Positions 21,791-33,299 of a stretch of DNA of 64,000 nt are shown in pieces (the first letter of the stretch is position 1; the number at the start of each line of letters is the position of its first letter). The DNA is from Acanthosepion lycidas (Eukaryota; Mollusca; Cephalopoda; Sepiida; Sepiidae). Below the pieces are notes generated by a model. That model was not told where the DNA came from. It searched no databases and was given only the letters and a program-made list of their open reading frames with translations. The stretch spans positions 54,452,943 through 54,516,942 of the forward strand of contig OZ010586.1 of NCBI GenBank assembly GCA_963932145.1, written 5' to 3'. Position numbers and translations under genes: made by a program.

Positions 21791-22851
21791 TAGCAAAACA
21801 TGTCAGTATTTGGTGAAGAAACCCTTGTTGGCAAGTACAGCAGCCAGACATTTCCTGTAGTTGGTTACCAAGCTTTTACAGATCCTGGGGGGGGGGGATT
21901 TAGTCCACTCCTCTTTGCAGATTCTCTCCAAATCCTTAAGATTTGTAGGTTGTCATTGGGCAACTCAAAGCTTCATCTCCCTCCACAGATTCTCTAAAGA
22001 ATTAAGGTCCAGAGACTGACTAGGCCACTCCATTACCATAATGTGCTTCTTCTTGAGCCACTCCTTTGTTGCCTTAGCCATATGCTTTGGGTCATTGTGA
22101 TACTGGAAGACCCATCCACAACCTATCTTCAGTGTCCTGGCTGAGGCAAGGAGGTTTTTACACAAGATTTCCCAAAACCTGGCCCCATGCATCTTTCCCT
22201 CAAACCAGTATAGTCATCCTGTCCTCTTAGTAGAGAAAGAGCCCAAAAGCATGATGTTTCCTCCACCATGCTTAATAGTTGGGATGTTGTTTTGGGTCAA
22301 AGTCAGCTTTTTTTCCTTTAAACATGGCAAGTCAAGTTGATGCCAAAAAGCTCAATTGTTGTCTTGTCTGACCATGGCATTTTCTCCCAACCCTCCTCTG
22401 AATCATCAAGGTGCTCATTTGCAAACTTCTGATGGGCCTGTATACGTGCCTTCTTGAATAGGGGGACCTTGTGAACACTACAGGATTTCAGTCCACAATG
22501 GCATAGTGTGTTACTAATGATTATCTTGATGACTCTGGTCCCAGCTGCCTTGAGATCATCAACAAGCTCTTGCTACATAGTTTGGGTTGTTTCCTCAAGG
22601 TTCACTCCACATTGGGAGATCTTGCATGGAACTCCAGATCGAGGGAGATTGACAATTAATTGGTGTTTCTTCCATTTTCTTATTATTGCACCAACAGTTG
22701 ACTCCTTCTCACCTAGCTGCTTGCCAATCATCTTGTAGGTCATTCCAGTCTTGTGCAAGTATACAATTTTGTCCCAGATGTCCTAGGACTAGTTTATATG
22801 CCTCCTGGTCATATAACTGGTCTGTGGGGCCTGAATCATTGCTGGTTAGTA

Positions 22852-23058
22852 GGGGGTGAAATATTTATTTTTTCAATAAAAAGAAATAAATGTTCAAAAG
22901 TTAATATAATGTGATTTTCTAGAATTTATTTTATATTCTATCTCTCACTTTCAAGATGGACCTACCCTGAAAATTATAGACCATTCCCATATCCCCATTT
23001 TTGTAAGTTGGCAAACTTAGAAAATCAGCAGGGGATGAAATACTTATTTTCCTCTCTG
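22852..23058. repeat. Right IR/DR terminal inverted repeat
   Basis: Partner of 21591-21790, ending CTCTCTG followed by the duplicated TA. Confidence 0.92.
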
Positions 23059-23060
23059 TA

Positions 23061-23395
23061 TGTTACTTTCACCTGTTTAGACATTTCCTTCATATTCCAT
23101 TGGTAACGAGGAAGTTCCACACAGACAGTTCCTTTCCCAGAACTGTTACTTTGTGGAACAAGCTCCAGATAATTTTGCTTCTGTAACCTCTATGATCTTA
23201 GCCTCTTCAAATCAAGGATCAACCATTACCTATTCTGTATATCCTCATAATAGTCACTTCTTATTTCTTATTTCCTCCTTTTATACATTTACAACAACTT
23301 CATTCAGCAACTCTAAACTTAAGTGTTTAGCAAATCCCTAACTTGAGTGTCTCTTGGGCCTTGGTGAACAAAAGAATAAAAAGATGTAAGATAAA
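23061..23395 (+). mobile_element. Non-LTR retrotransposon 3' end, right part
   Basis: This continues the LINE interrupted at 21590. Blocks SSTQTVPFPELLLCGTSSR and LYDLSLFKSRINHYL match the LINE tail pattern (RT..LWNSLP...YNL..FK.RVN..L) in shifted frames. It ends near a LLGLGEQKNKK-like block with A-rich sequence. Removing the Tc1 and one TA restores continuity. Confidence 0.7.
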
Positions 23396-23689
23396 ATAAA
23401 TTTTAAACTGTTTAGAAAATAAATTGTTTACTACTTTTTTAATTTGATTTTATTATGATTACTTAACATGTGAATAATAATACCATGAAAGAAATCCCAA
23501 TTGAAGGTTAATTTTTATCTAAAAACAAAAAATTCAAATATTCAATTTTTTTCTAAAAAATTCTAGAGATATTTTGGCTTTGAATAACCTCAAAAAGGTT
23601 GATAAATCATAAAAAACAAATCAATCAATAGAATTCAAAACAATGCCACATTTTTTTTAATGTTTTCAATAATTTCAGTAATTCACATC

Positions 23690-24410
23690 TTGGAGAGTAT
23701 TTTTTTTAATCATTTCAACCCAAACAAAGCAATAAAGCCAAAAAGATATACAGTTACTGAGACTGAATGAATATGAGAAAAAGAAAAAAAAAACATTATT
23801 AAGGAGAGAGTAGAATAAAAGGACAGGAATTAAGAAGACAAAAGATAATAAATGACATTTTGCATTTAAAGTTTCGACTGGAAAACAAGATTCACAAATG
23901 AGTAGCAAAAGAGAAAAAACTATTAGCATAGAACTTATGGTTACATCTAGCCATCTCAACTGTAAAATGGTGAGACCTAGTTGCCAATCTAGTGCTGTGT
24001 TACTTAAAGTTGAGGTACCAAAGAGGAAAGCTCATCAAAACAATTACTATGAAAATATAGAAAAGACAGTAGTGGAAAAGTGACTCAAGCCAAGATGCCA
24101 AGTCAGGACCAATAATCTTGAAGATTCTTCTTTGGATTTTAAGAATCTCTGTAGCACTACCAGAGCAGATGAAACAGCAATACTCAATGCATGGATGAAT
24201 GACTTATAAATATGCAAGATGGATTCTGGCAAAATTAAAATATGTTTAGCACAACACAGTGAATCAACTTTCCTAGAACCAGACCTATCAATTGATTCAA
24301 TATAATCTTTCCACTTCGTGCCAGCAGAAAACTTCAGTATGACAAGGTGTAATGACTCACTCACCTGGAGGTTAGTTTCAGCCATGCTGATTATTATAGT
24401 TTTATTATTA
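23690..24410 (-). mobile_element. Jockey/CR1-like LINE 3' end (fragment)
   Basis: The minus-strand frame at 24385-24047 reads KWKDYIESIDRSGSRKVDSL, then ILPESILHIYKSFIH, the post-RT region of the same family as 33.3, 42.5, 48, 56.4 and 59.5-60.5 kb. The element ends near 23690 with GGGTTGAAATGATTAAAAAAA, the family's typical end: a short CDS tail, GTGAAATGATT, then A-rich. The RT core is absent. Confidence 0.8.
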
Positions 24411-24420
24411 TTTTACCCAG

Positions 24421-24482
24421 CATATATTATTATTATTATTAGTAGTAGTAGTATTATTACTATTATTATTATTATCTTTTTT
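24421..24482. repeat. (ATT)n/(AGT)n trinucleotide repeat
   Basis: Mixed ATT, AGT and ACT triplets followed by a T run. Confidence 0.95.
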
Positions 24483-24489
24483 TTTATAG

Positions 24490-25009
24490 ATAGAAGCAAA
24501 TGAATGTAAATAAAAGAATAAACAGAGACAGGCTTTCTGGATGGATATCAAGAGACAAGATTGAATGGCAAACAGTAACAGAAGGATATAAAACATTGTA
24601 ATATATTAAAATTCTTTATGGGGAGATAGAACAAAAGAAAGATAAAGGAGAGGTTACAGCCAAAAATATTTGTGCATTCCTTTTCTTATATAAAACTAAT
24701 CAATAGATTTAGATAAAAAAAAAAATGATCAGGATATGAGTATTACATGTGGGATAAGGAAGAGAATAAAGAAGATACAGGCAAAGAGTGAAAAATGAGC
24801 AGAGACATGAGATAATGGATAATTTTCTCAGCTCCTGTGGACTCTTCATGGGATCAGCTAGTCATTTTTTGTTCTGAATAAATTAAATTAAGCTTTTTTT
24901 TTATTTGTCTTTTCACAGAGATGGAAAGTGAGGTGATGACATCTTTTAATAATTAAATTAATTGCGGTCTCATTTTCTTTAAAGGTTATGAATGAAAGCA
25001 GGTTTTTCT
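24490..25009. other. AT-rich DNA, no gene recognised
   Basis: No remnant or structured repeat is identified. Confidence 0.4.
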
Positions 25010-25320
25010 TTCAGTTTTTTATTTATAGTAATTGTATGAAATAAAATGCTAATCTTTTATTCAATGTTAGCATAAAACAAAGTGTTATTTTTTTATTTAT
25101 AGTGATAGTATAAAGTTCTAATTTTTTATTTTTAATATTAGTATGAAAGAAAGTCTTCATTTTTTATTTATAGTGATAGTACAAAATAAAGTATTATTTT
25201 TTTTATCTAATGTTAGTGTAATTGTTTTTGTTATTTCTAGTGACATTATAAAAGATAGTGTTAACTTTTTAATTTATAGTGATAGTATATAATAAACTTC
25301 TAATTTTTATATTTAAATTT
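25010..25320. repeat. Degenerate tandem repeat, unit about 37 bp
   Basis: About eight units with core TATTTATAGTGATAGTATAA are spaced 35-40 bp apart, for example near 25028, 25065, 25102, 25136, 25173, 25241 and 25279. They have diverged, suggesting an old array. Confidence 0.75.
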
Positions 25321-25569
25321 AAAGAGAAAGTATTTTTTAATAAAACATGGATAAAACTTCTAAGAATTAAAATATCAATAAGATGAACAAAAATCCTGGA
25401 TCATTTATACTTGGGTGGATCAATAAATCCTTAAAAAGAAAATTTATCCAAAATTTTCACTATATGTTTGAAATAAGTGATTAATAATGTGACCATGTTT
25501 TAAGTACACTGACAAGGAAACAGATTACGTTTAAAAAATAAATATTTGCCATGTAAAATAAATGCAGTT

Positions 25570-25925
25570 TGTTGGTTTCAACTCCTACTGGAATGACTGC
25601 AAACACTTTCCCCTCCCTAATTTATAGGAAGAAGCATACAAATGCATGCTGGGATTTTTCCTATCCAATAAAATAGGCCAGCTCTCAGTTTCATCAGACT
25701 CAGTCCGGGTCTGTTTTGTCTTGAAGTCAGAATTCTATGTTTGCTTGTCTAAACCTGCTCTTGTGTGTCAACCCCAATTCTTAGTTTGTGAACTTTTTGC
25801 CATATTACTGTTGCTTTGCCTTATTACTGCTAATTTGCATTGCATATTTTGTTTGCTTGCCTTTTATTATTTTTTGCCCTGTTCTTTGCTTTTCTTTTCA
25901 CTTTATACCTTTTTTCAATACTAGT
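25570..25925 (+). repeat. Dispersed repeat A, copy 2
   Basis: Pairs with 7150-7510, same orientation and block order. It has an additional segment near 25685-25730 absent or diverged in copy 1. Confidence 0.75.
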
Positions 25926-26969
25926 CTAGAGTACATATTGTTATAAGTATATATTAAGTGCAAATTCAGCAAAATGATCTGTGCTTTAGAAAACGAATTT
26001 ACTTGTGATAAGTACTTTACCTTCAGTTAATAATTTCAAATATATTAAGACTGCTAAATTGGAAAAGAGCAAAAATGAATTAAATTATCTAATGTCACAT
26101 ATAGGTTTATGGCATTTATATAAAAAGTTATGGTAACTTTTTAATAAATTGCCTATTCGAAGAATAGTTCCATGTCAATGAAATCAACTTGTATCCATGC
26201 AAGTTCAGCTGAGAAAATGTAAATATTGAGTTATGATTGCATTCACAGCAACCTTTATCTTTTGCTAATAATCAAAATATCAATAATCAGTATTAATTAA
26301 CATAGTAATAACATTTAGCATAATATTCATCTCATTAAAAATACATTATGGTACTGTTATTAGTGGTATTTTGTAATTGTCGATGAAGTATAAGTAAATG
26401 ACCATTAGTACATCAGGCTATTTGTAACTGTTTAGATATAGGAAAAGTAAAGAAGAAAAAGAAGAATCAATATTCACAAGAGATTATGTGATGAAACATA
26501 AGCAAAACAATGGTTTCCCTTTTAAGGGACATGTCTAGGAAAAACATGATATAGAATCGGTTTTGTTATTTTGTTTATTTTGAATTTCTAAGGATACAAT
26601 AAGTAACAACATTTCCAATGACATCATCTTTACGTGATCAATAAGCAGTCATCTTATGCTACAGGTATAGGATAAATTCATGAAAATTTGTTAGATTATT
26701 TTTACCTCATCTTATCTAAAGTTTGCCTTATGCATGGAAATCTACCATAATTAAAAAATGATGTTTGTATAACATCTTGAAAGATGTTATACAAATATTA
26801 TAAATCTCTTGTAAATAAATGAAATTTGTTTATACCTTTTATTTTTTTAATGCAAAAACTGTGAACACATGTACTTATATGATCAGTAATCTTTTCTGTA
26901 GTTGAAATCAATCTGCTTTTAAGGCATATCTGCAAAGTATCTGCAATATAAGATAGAGCAGAATTAAAC
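25926..26969. other. AT-rich DNA with one hairpin
   Basis: No coding remnant is seen. A 15-bp-arm hairpin lies at 26764-26795: arms TTTGTATAACATCTT and AAGATGTTATACAAA with a GA loop. Confidence 0.6.
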
Positions 26970-28145
26970 CCTAAACTGGACAAAGGTCAGGTGTGGTTTC
27001 ACTAAAGACAAGGAATGTGATATTTATGTACAGAATGATATCTGTAAGAGCAATACAATTATAAAAGAAAGTATATCTATGCTTTATAGATTATGCAAAA
27101 CCATTTGATAAAGTATATCACAAAGAACTGTTTCAACTGCTAGGTTGGCTTGATTTATTTGAGAAGGATATTAGAAAGATCCAGAACTTATACTAAAAGG
27201 AAACTCTCTGCTTACAGATAGAAAATGAATTCAGTAAATGCATGAAAATAGAAAGACAAGTATGGATCTTCATGCCAAACTTATTCAAGCTTTGGATTCT
27301 GAAAGAATTATAAGTCCTACCAAGATTCTTTAGTTTCAGCTACAGTCTTAACGATATATAATATGCAGATGACACAGTGTTGCTAGCAGACATAGAAATT
27401 AAACTACAGGAACTCCTATAGAAGATAATAAAGGAAAGCAAGAAGAAAGGACTAACAATTAATTGTAAGAAGTTAGACTGTACAGTTGTCAGCAAAAGGA
27501 AAAACCCAAGATGCAAGCTATGAATTATAGACACCAAAATCAAGCAAGTACAAAAATTTAAGAAATGTTTTAAGAGAGGATGAAAAATGCAATACCAAAA
27601 TCCAAAGGTGCATTGGGATAGTGAAAGATGCCTTCAAAAAATTAAGCAAAATATTACAAAACAAGAAAATTTCCTTAAATGCAAAGTAAAGAGTATTGGA
27701 CAGTAATGTAATATCAGTCATCCTATATGGCAATGAATGCTGGCCAATCACCTCACAGACAAAGAAGAGACTTGAGGGAACATAAATATGCTTGTACAGA
27801 AGGATGCTGAGAATACCATGGATTGAACATGTGAGCAGCAACAAAGTTTTAAAGAAAATCGAAACAAAAGTGACGCTTATACTTATAATGAGATAGAGAC
27901 AATTGAAATTTCTAGGGTAAATAATGAGAAAAGAGGGCTTGGAAAATCTAACACTAACCGGACAGGTTGAAGACAAAAAGAGCAAAAAGAAAGAAGCAAA
28001 TAACAAAACCTAATGGGCTTGTGTAGATGGTTGGCAGAACTGTGAATAGAAAAGATAGAAAAAAGACAAAACATTGCTAAGAGCTACAATGGACATGAAG
28101 TTGTGGAGAACCATGATCACCCATGTCCCAAAGAAGAAGAATACA
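26970..28145 (+). mobile_element. RTE-like LINE: RT core to 3' end, decayed
   Basis: Plus-strand blocks in order are GFTKDKECDIYVQND near 26990, a YAKPFDKVYHKELF block near 27095 (normally YAKAFDKV), the RT catalytic motif YADDTVLLAD with YADD at 27362-27373, LTINCKK near 27450, RRMLRIPWIEHVSNNKVL near 27800, and RQLKFLG near 27900. It ends at a VPKKKNT-like stretch. The polyprotein is broken by many stops and shifts although the YADD residues survive. The endonuclease end is missing, so the copy is 5'-truncated. Confidence 0.88.
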
Positions 28146-29230
28146 AAAAAATAAAGGTGTCCAGTGGATTTTCTTTTTATTTTCCTTATGATTTATGTTC
28201 ATTATAATTTGGAACATGAAACAAACAAAATATTAATAGTAGCTACAATTACTATTAACTGTAGGTAGCTACATTTGGGAGCAATATATTTGTAGACAAT
28301 ATAGTCTTGATCTGTTTATACAGAAAAATACATTTCTTATGATCCAATCCTTGTACATGATTAGTATACTTGGTAGCGCTACACACTCTGAAAATGTATG
28401 ACCACAAATAAGTTTATACAATAACACTATTTGTTGTAGAAGCTGTTAAACCTGCTTTTGAATGTGTATTTTAGTAACTTCATACAGAATTTACTCTTTC
28501 AACTGCTTCCTTTTTATTGCTTTTGTCTCATGAATGAAGATCTAGAACTGTCCATGTATGCTGTTGGCTCAATAGTAGCTGACCAGTCCAATATGGAACA
28601 TGCAGATCCAGCTGTAGTGGCTGCAGGGAAAGGTTTCATCTGGGATTGATGGTACAGTGAAAAGGTTGACATGATTTTTCTTCCTTTTCCTCATGTTTAG
28701 AACTCTTCAGACATGAATACTATTCTTGCACTGGAAAAAGAGACAGAAAGCTTATTCTTTATATCAAGAAATTATTAAATATAGGTTCAAAGAAACTTAG
28801 ATACCTTAAATACTGTGAGATTTTACCATATATTTTGAGAAAATCTAAATATAATAATGAGATTGGATCCATTAAAATTTGTCTAACCTCGTGCTAAAAA
28901 ATGAGCTTTTATTTTTTACAGATGTTTCAATTCATGGATTAATGTAATATATTTTCTTATCGTTCTGAGTTGCTTCTGTAGTTTGGAAGGTAAAGTAGGT
29001 TTTTAACCCCCAAACTTTCACCTGATCTCTGTTGAAAATAAAGGTGCAGGTGAATGATTTTGTAAGATAATTAATATAACAGTCAGGTGAGGTGAAATAA
29101 AAGAAAGAAATTCTTTATGGATATCAGCTTTGTGTAGAAATAATTTATGAGAAGAATGCTGACACAAAAGAGATTATATGAATATATACTTCTTAAGTTT
29201 ATATTGAGGCTCTGAGTAAATACAAAATAT
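28146..29230. other. Mostly AT-rich; unassigned GC-richer block at 28440-28680
   Basis: The block at 28440-28680 includes a 63-codon plus frame (28458-28649) whose second half, MYAVGSIVADQSNMEHADPA, lies in richer sequence. I do not recognise it. It might be a piece of an unclassified repeat or an exon; there is no supporting structure. The rest shows nothing. Confidence 0.3.
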
Positions 29231-29641
29231 TACATTATTATCATCATTTGGACTTTTATCCTTCACCTTCATTGCCATATTCACAATGTTTCAGCTGTTG
29301 TATGTTCCAGCCTTCTTCAGAATGATCGGATGTTGGTTAGATCCAGTGACTAGACCCAAAGAGTTGTGAGTTCAATACCAGGCTACAGCAGTGGCGAACC
29401 AAAAAACTTGAAGAGTTGAGTTAAAGGGAAATAACCGAGACATCCGGAAGAGGCATGGCACGTGGAACTAGAATTATCTATCCTGGTGGACGAAATAAAA
29501 AGTTCAGTTCAAAATTCCAATCACCTGAAGAAATTCAGAGTGTACAATAACTGAAACATTGTGAATAGGGCAATGAAGATGAGGTTAACAGTTCAAATAA
29601 TGTAAATAAACATAATACCTCATCTCATAGATACAGACAAA
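29231..29641 (+). mobile_element. SINE with a 90-bp inverted 3' end at its left border
   Basis: At 29231-29320 lies an inverted copy of the family's tail (CATTTGGAC...CCTTCTTCAG). From about 29323 a plus-strand copy follows: TGGTTAGATCCAGTGAC, B-box-like GAGTTCAATACC near 29368, GGCACGTGGAAC, CTGAAGA..GAAACATTGTG, and ending CTCATCTCATAGATACAGACA. The junction again truncates the A box. Confidence 0.72.
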
Positions 29642-29644
29642 GTA

Positions 29645-30539
29645 TTTCATGTACTCTTAGGCACCTAATGCAATAGTGATGGTAATTTTTGCCATTTCTT
29701 TATATGGAAACATTCAGTATTCATCAACTGAGCAACGAGTACTACTTTCATTTGAAATTCATAAAATCTTTCTCTTAAAACAATTCTTCAGGAAAATGGG
29801 TTTTTCATGTTCAGTTTTCACTCTTTCCAGTACTGAGGGAAGTTTCCTTTCTAACCTTTTATTTGAAGTAGTGTAGAATGTCAATTTTGATTATGTTATT
29901 ATTTTCTTTTACACGTACTAACTGTTTTAGTTGTTGCAAGTTCTCAAGTGATGTGATTTCTGTTATCTGGTGCAGTTCTTTGTGATTCTTTAGCACAAGT
30001 CCACAATGTTCAAAGAAGGTTGGCCTTTGCCAAAACACTCAGGCTTCACTTGCTCAAAGACATTTTTAACCATTGATCTTAGAAAAGTGTATACAGCTCT
30101 ATACAGTTTAGATATTTCTGAATGGGTTTGGTGCTATCCATATGAAGGTCTCGATCTGACAAAGATATTTATGATCATGACTCAAGATTTCAAGGTTTTG
30201 CTTTTGTGGCAATTTGTGGTGTTGGGTGAAAATAAGGGGATGTCTTAATTGGAGGGATCAGAATTTTTACACTATACAATGAGGGTGTCTTAAATGTATA
30301 TGGTTAGAAAATCAATAAAAGGGTCAAAAACTTTTAAACTAATACATGGGGTGTTATTAATAAGTTGGGGAATTTCCTCCAAAAAATAAACACCCTAGTT
30401 CTTCTACACAGGCAGCTAGGAGTACTATACAATTATTTTATTGATTATCTTTTTTATTTTTCAAAGTGTATGTCTAAAAAAGGAATACTTGTAATAGATA
30501 AAGATAGAACAAGTACATAGGTGGCCTTTAACAACAGTG
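29645..30539. other. Unassigned DNA
   Basis: Two plus frames of 66 and 80 codons (29676-29876, 30006-30248) carry no recognised motif. The stretch near 30000-30250 is slightly richer than its surroundings. Confidence 0.35.
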
Positions 30540-31175
30540 GAGTGAAATATAAGATCAAGAACAGTAGTATTAAAATCTAAAATAAAATTGGCACTGGCCG
30601 AGGTGAACAGAAACAAAGGAGCATCTCCAGATAGGATTGTAAGAGATGATTAGGGAATTGATAAAATTAATGAAATAATAAATGAAATATATGACAGCAG
30701 CAAAATACCAGAATACCTCAGTGGATCTATCTTCATTGTGAAGATAAAAAAACAAAAACAGGTGCAAATGAATGAACACCGTTGGACAATATGTCTGAAA
30801 AAAACAACTTGGTTAAACCCATGATTATCAGCTTGTCTGCATTACATGATTACTTCCCTTACCTAATTATGGCAAACTAGCAATAAAATATCAAACAGCC
30901 CACTAACATTGACAAAAAATTAAAAATGGATCAATTGGTGAACAGTAAATGACCAGGTAATAATTAATACCTGGGTTCAAGAATACTCAAGACGCTTGTG
31001 AGCATTAAAGCCCATGACAGGATATAAGCAATCAAATAGACTACCTAACAATCAGTAAAAGATTAAAAAAATGCAGTTCTTCATTATAAAACATACTTAA
31101 ATAGTGACTGTGGGAGCAGTAATCTCCCAATCATATGCAAACTAAGGGTAAAATTATGGAAATTAAAGAAATCTA
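30540..31175 (+). mobile_element. RTE-like LINE fragments in scrambled order
   Basis: At 30585-30790 the plus strand shows the start of the RT domain: ALAEVNRNKGASPDRIV, then NEIYDSSKIPEYLSGSIFIV. At about 30940-31165 it shows part of the endonuclease domain: QVIINTWVQEYSRRL, then SDCGSSNLPIICKLRVKL. In an intact element the endonuclease precedes the RT, as at 52.9-54.4 kb. Here the order is reversed on the same strand, meaning two separate truncated copies or a rearrangement. Confidence 0.7.
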
Positions 31176-33299
31176 AATTTAAATTTAAATGAATGCTACA
31201 GATATAAGTTATCAGTATAGAAGGGTTTGTGTGTAATGGATAGGAGGTGCTGAAGCTTACAGAATTTTAGTTCATAAAAGCACTTTATTATCCAAGAACC
31301 TAAACCTACAAAAATTGACAATTGTTACTGATTTGGAAATATTATGGTAAAAGCCTATATATGCAAATAACTTTGCTATTAATTTGAGAGAATAATCTGT
31401 TTTTTAAAGCCTTATGTTATGAAAAGCAATCTGGTAAGCCAAGGTCACTTTTTGCCATCTATTAACAATTAATTTTCTTTGGGCACAGTTTTTTTTTTTA
31501 AGAATATATCAGTTGTCAAGATTTCAGCTGTTAGGAGGCTTGATATTTAGCACTTTATAAATGAGTGGCCATCATGTAAAACAGCGAACACAGATGAACA
31601 CTGAACACTCTCTTTGTTGGAAAATTTTTTTTAATGGATGATCTTTTGCAATCCACTGTTGCATCTGCATTTCCTATTACCAACTTTAAGACCAAAGGTT
31701 TGTGTCACTGATGCTTTCAAGAACTTCCTAAGAGCATTGTATTTTCAGGTTATGCAAAAAACTAAACAATATTTTATATGTTTGATTTTAAAAATAAAAC
31801 CATTTAGAAACCAGGATTTAAATCCCTTTCTTTTTATATGCTGACAAATTATAATTTGAAAGATCAAACCTGCTTTTCTATATCTATATTAAATCTTCTA
31901 TTAATAATATTGAATTTAATGAGTAACAGAAATAATATAATATTATAAATTTGATATGACAGGAAGTTATTTGCTGAAAGCAGATGAAATAAATTATCTT
32001 TCCTATGGAAACATTTTTGTGCATGATATATTCTTATAAATTGTTTTTTCATCTTATAATTTTATATCATTAAATTATACAAACTATTTCAATAAAACTG
32101 TGCTGTATAAATATGCCAAATAATTTAAATAATAAAAGAAAAACATAAGTGCATCCGACATCCTAACCTAAATTTCCATCATAGGTTAAAATATTTAAAA
32201 GGGTGTGAGATAACTAAGCAATGGCCAAATTATTCAAATATATGAAAGATTTCTTCTTCTGATTCTTATTCATTCATTTCAGAGGAAAATATCTAATGGA
32301 TATTGATTATTTTTCATCTGAATAAGAAATTTATAGTCACATTGTTTCAGAAAACTTCAGGAGTGGGCCTGTATTTTTTTTATCTCAATACTTGAAGATT
32401 TAATTTTAAAAATATTAATATGTAATTTATATATAATAAATAAAAAAATTGAATTTACCATGGAACAAAATATTTCCATATAACTTTCCTTTTTAAATAA
32501 GTGTTTATTACAAATGTAATTTTTTTCAGAAGAATCAAAAAACAATTGTTTATATCATAAGGTCAGTTTGAATTGTTGAATTTAACTTAAAGTTTAACTG
32601 TTTAAACTGTCCCTTAAATTATTATTAACATTTTATTTTGACCATTATTACAAATATTTGGTGATATTAAAAGTTAAGTAATTGTTCCTTTGCTTTTACT
32701 CTTATTAATTACAAAGAAAGCCAACATATAATTGACAGATTTATTAGCTAGAAAGGTAAAACTGAAAAATGTAATGGATGCACAAGACAATGTAATAAAC
32801 ATATACACAAGGCAATGGAATTTTGCATATACAAGACCCTACAGATTAGTGCTACAAAATCACAAAGAACTTTACCAAATAACAAGAACCACATCATTTG
32901 CAGCAATAGCAACAGAAATGGGTAGCACATGTGACTACAAAAGAAAATATTGATATAATTTAGATGTTAACTTTCCACACTGATAATAACAAAAAGTTTA
33001 GAAGGAAATGCCTATCAGGGCTAGATATCACTCTGAAACAGTGAACTTGAGAAGTAAAATTTCTTGAAAAACTATTTTAAGGAAACAATTTTATAAATTT
33101 AAAATGACAGAAATACTAACTATTTAGTCAATGAGTGCTGAATGTTTACAGTATGGAAACAGCTAATTTCATCATTACAATTACATTACAATATTTATAT
33201 TATTATTGTTTAAAATCATTTAATTCTATAGTTTTTTTGCCTTTTCCATTGCAGATAACTTCAAAGAAATTAACATTTTGTCATTTGCATTTCAGTGGA
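31176..33299. other. AT-rich DNA, no gene recognised
   Basis: Several 60-73 codon frames occur, none with motifs. The frame at 32732-32953 is in ordinary AT-rich sequence and looks like chance. Confidence 0.4.

Larger units (their letters stand above)
21591..23058 (-). mobile_element. Tc1-like transposon with complete IR/DR termini and TA duplication; transposase broken
   Basis: The element is 1468 bp long and flanked by TA at 21589-21590 and 23059-23060. The ends CAGTGGGGAA and CAGAGAGGAA start inverted repeats of about 200 bp. Within each, an AAATAAGTATTTCA(T/C)CCC motif occurs at the outer and the inner end, the IR/DR arrangement known from Sleeping Beauty-type Tc1 elements. The transposase runs on the minus strand from about 22790 to 21800. 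It has an HTH region ([20 protein letters not shown]), first catalytic block WSDKTTIELFG (Asp kept), second block [18 protein letters not shown] (the catalytic Asp position reads His) and third block [11 protein letters not shown] (Glu kept). Stops and frameshifts break it, so it cannot act alone, although its ends could still be recognised in trans. Confidence 0.93.

Noticed and set aside
27518..28074. 162- and 63-codon minus frames with many Phe/Leu/Ser
   Set aside because: Antisense shadows of the plus-strand RTE-like LINE.
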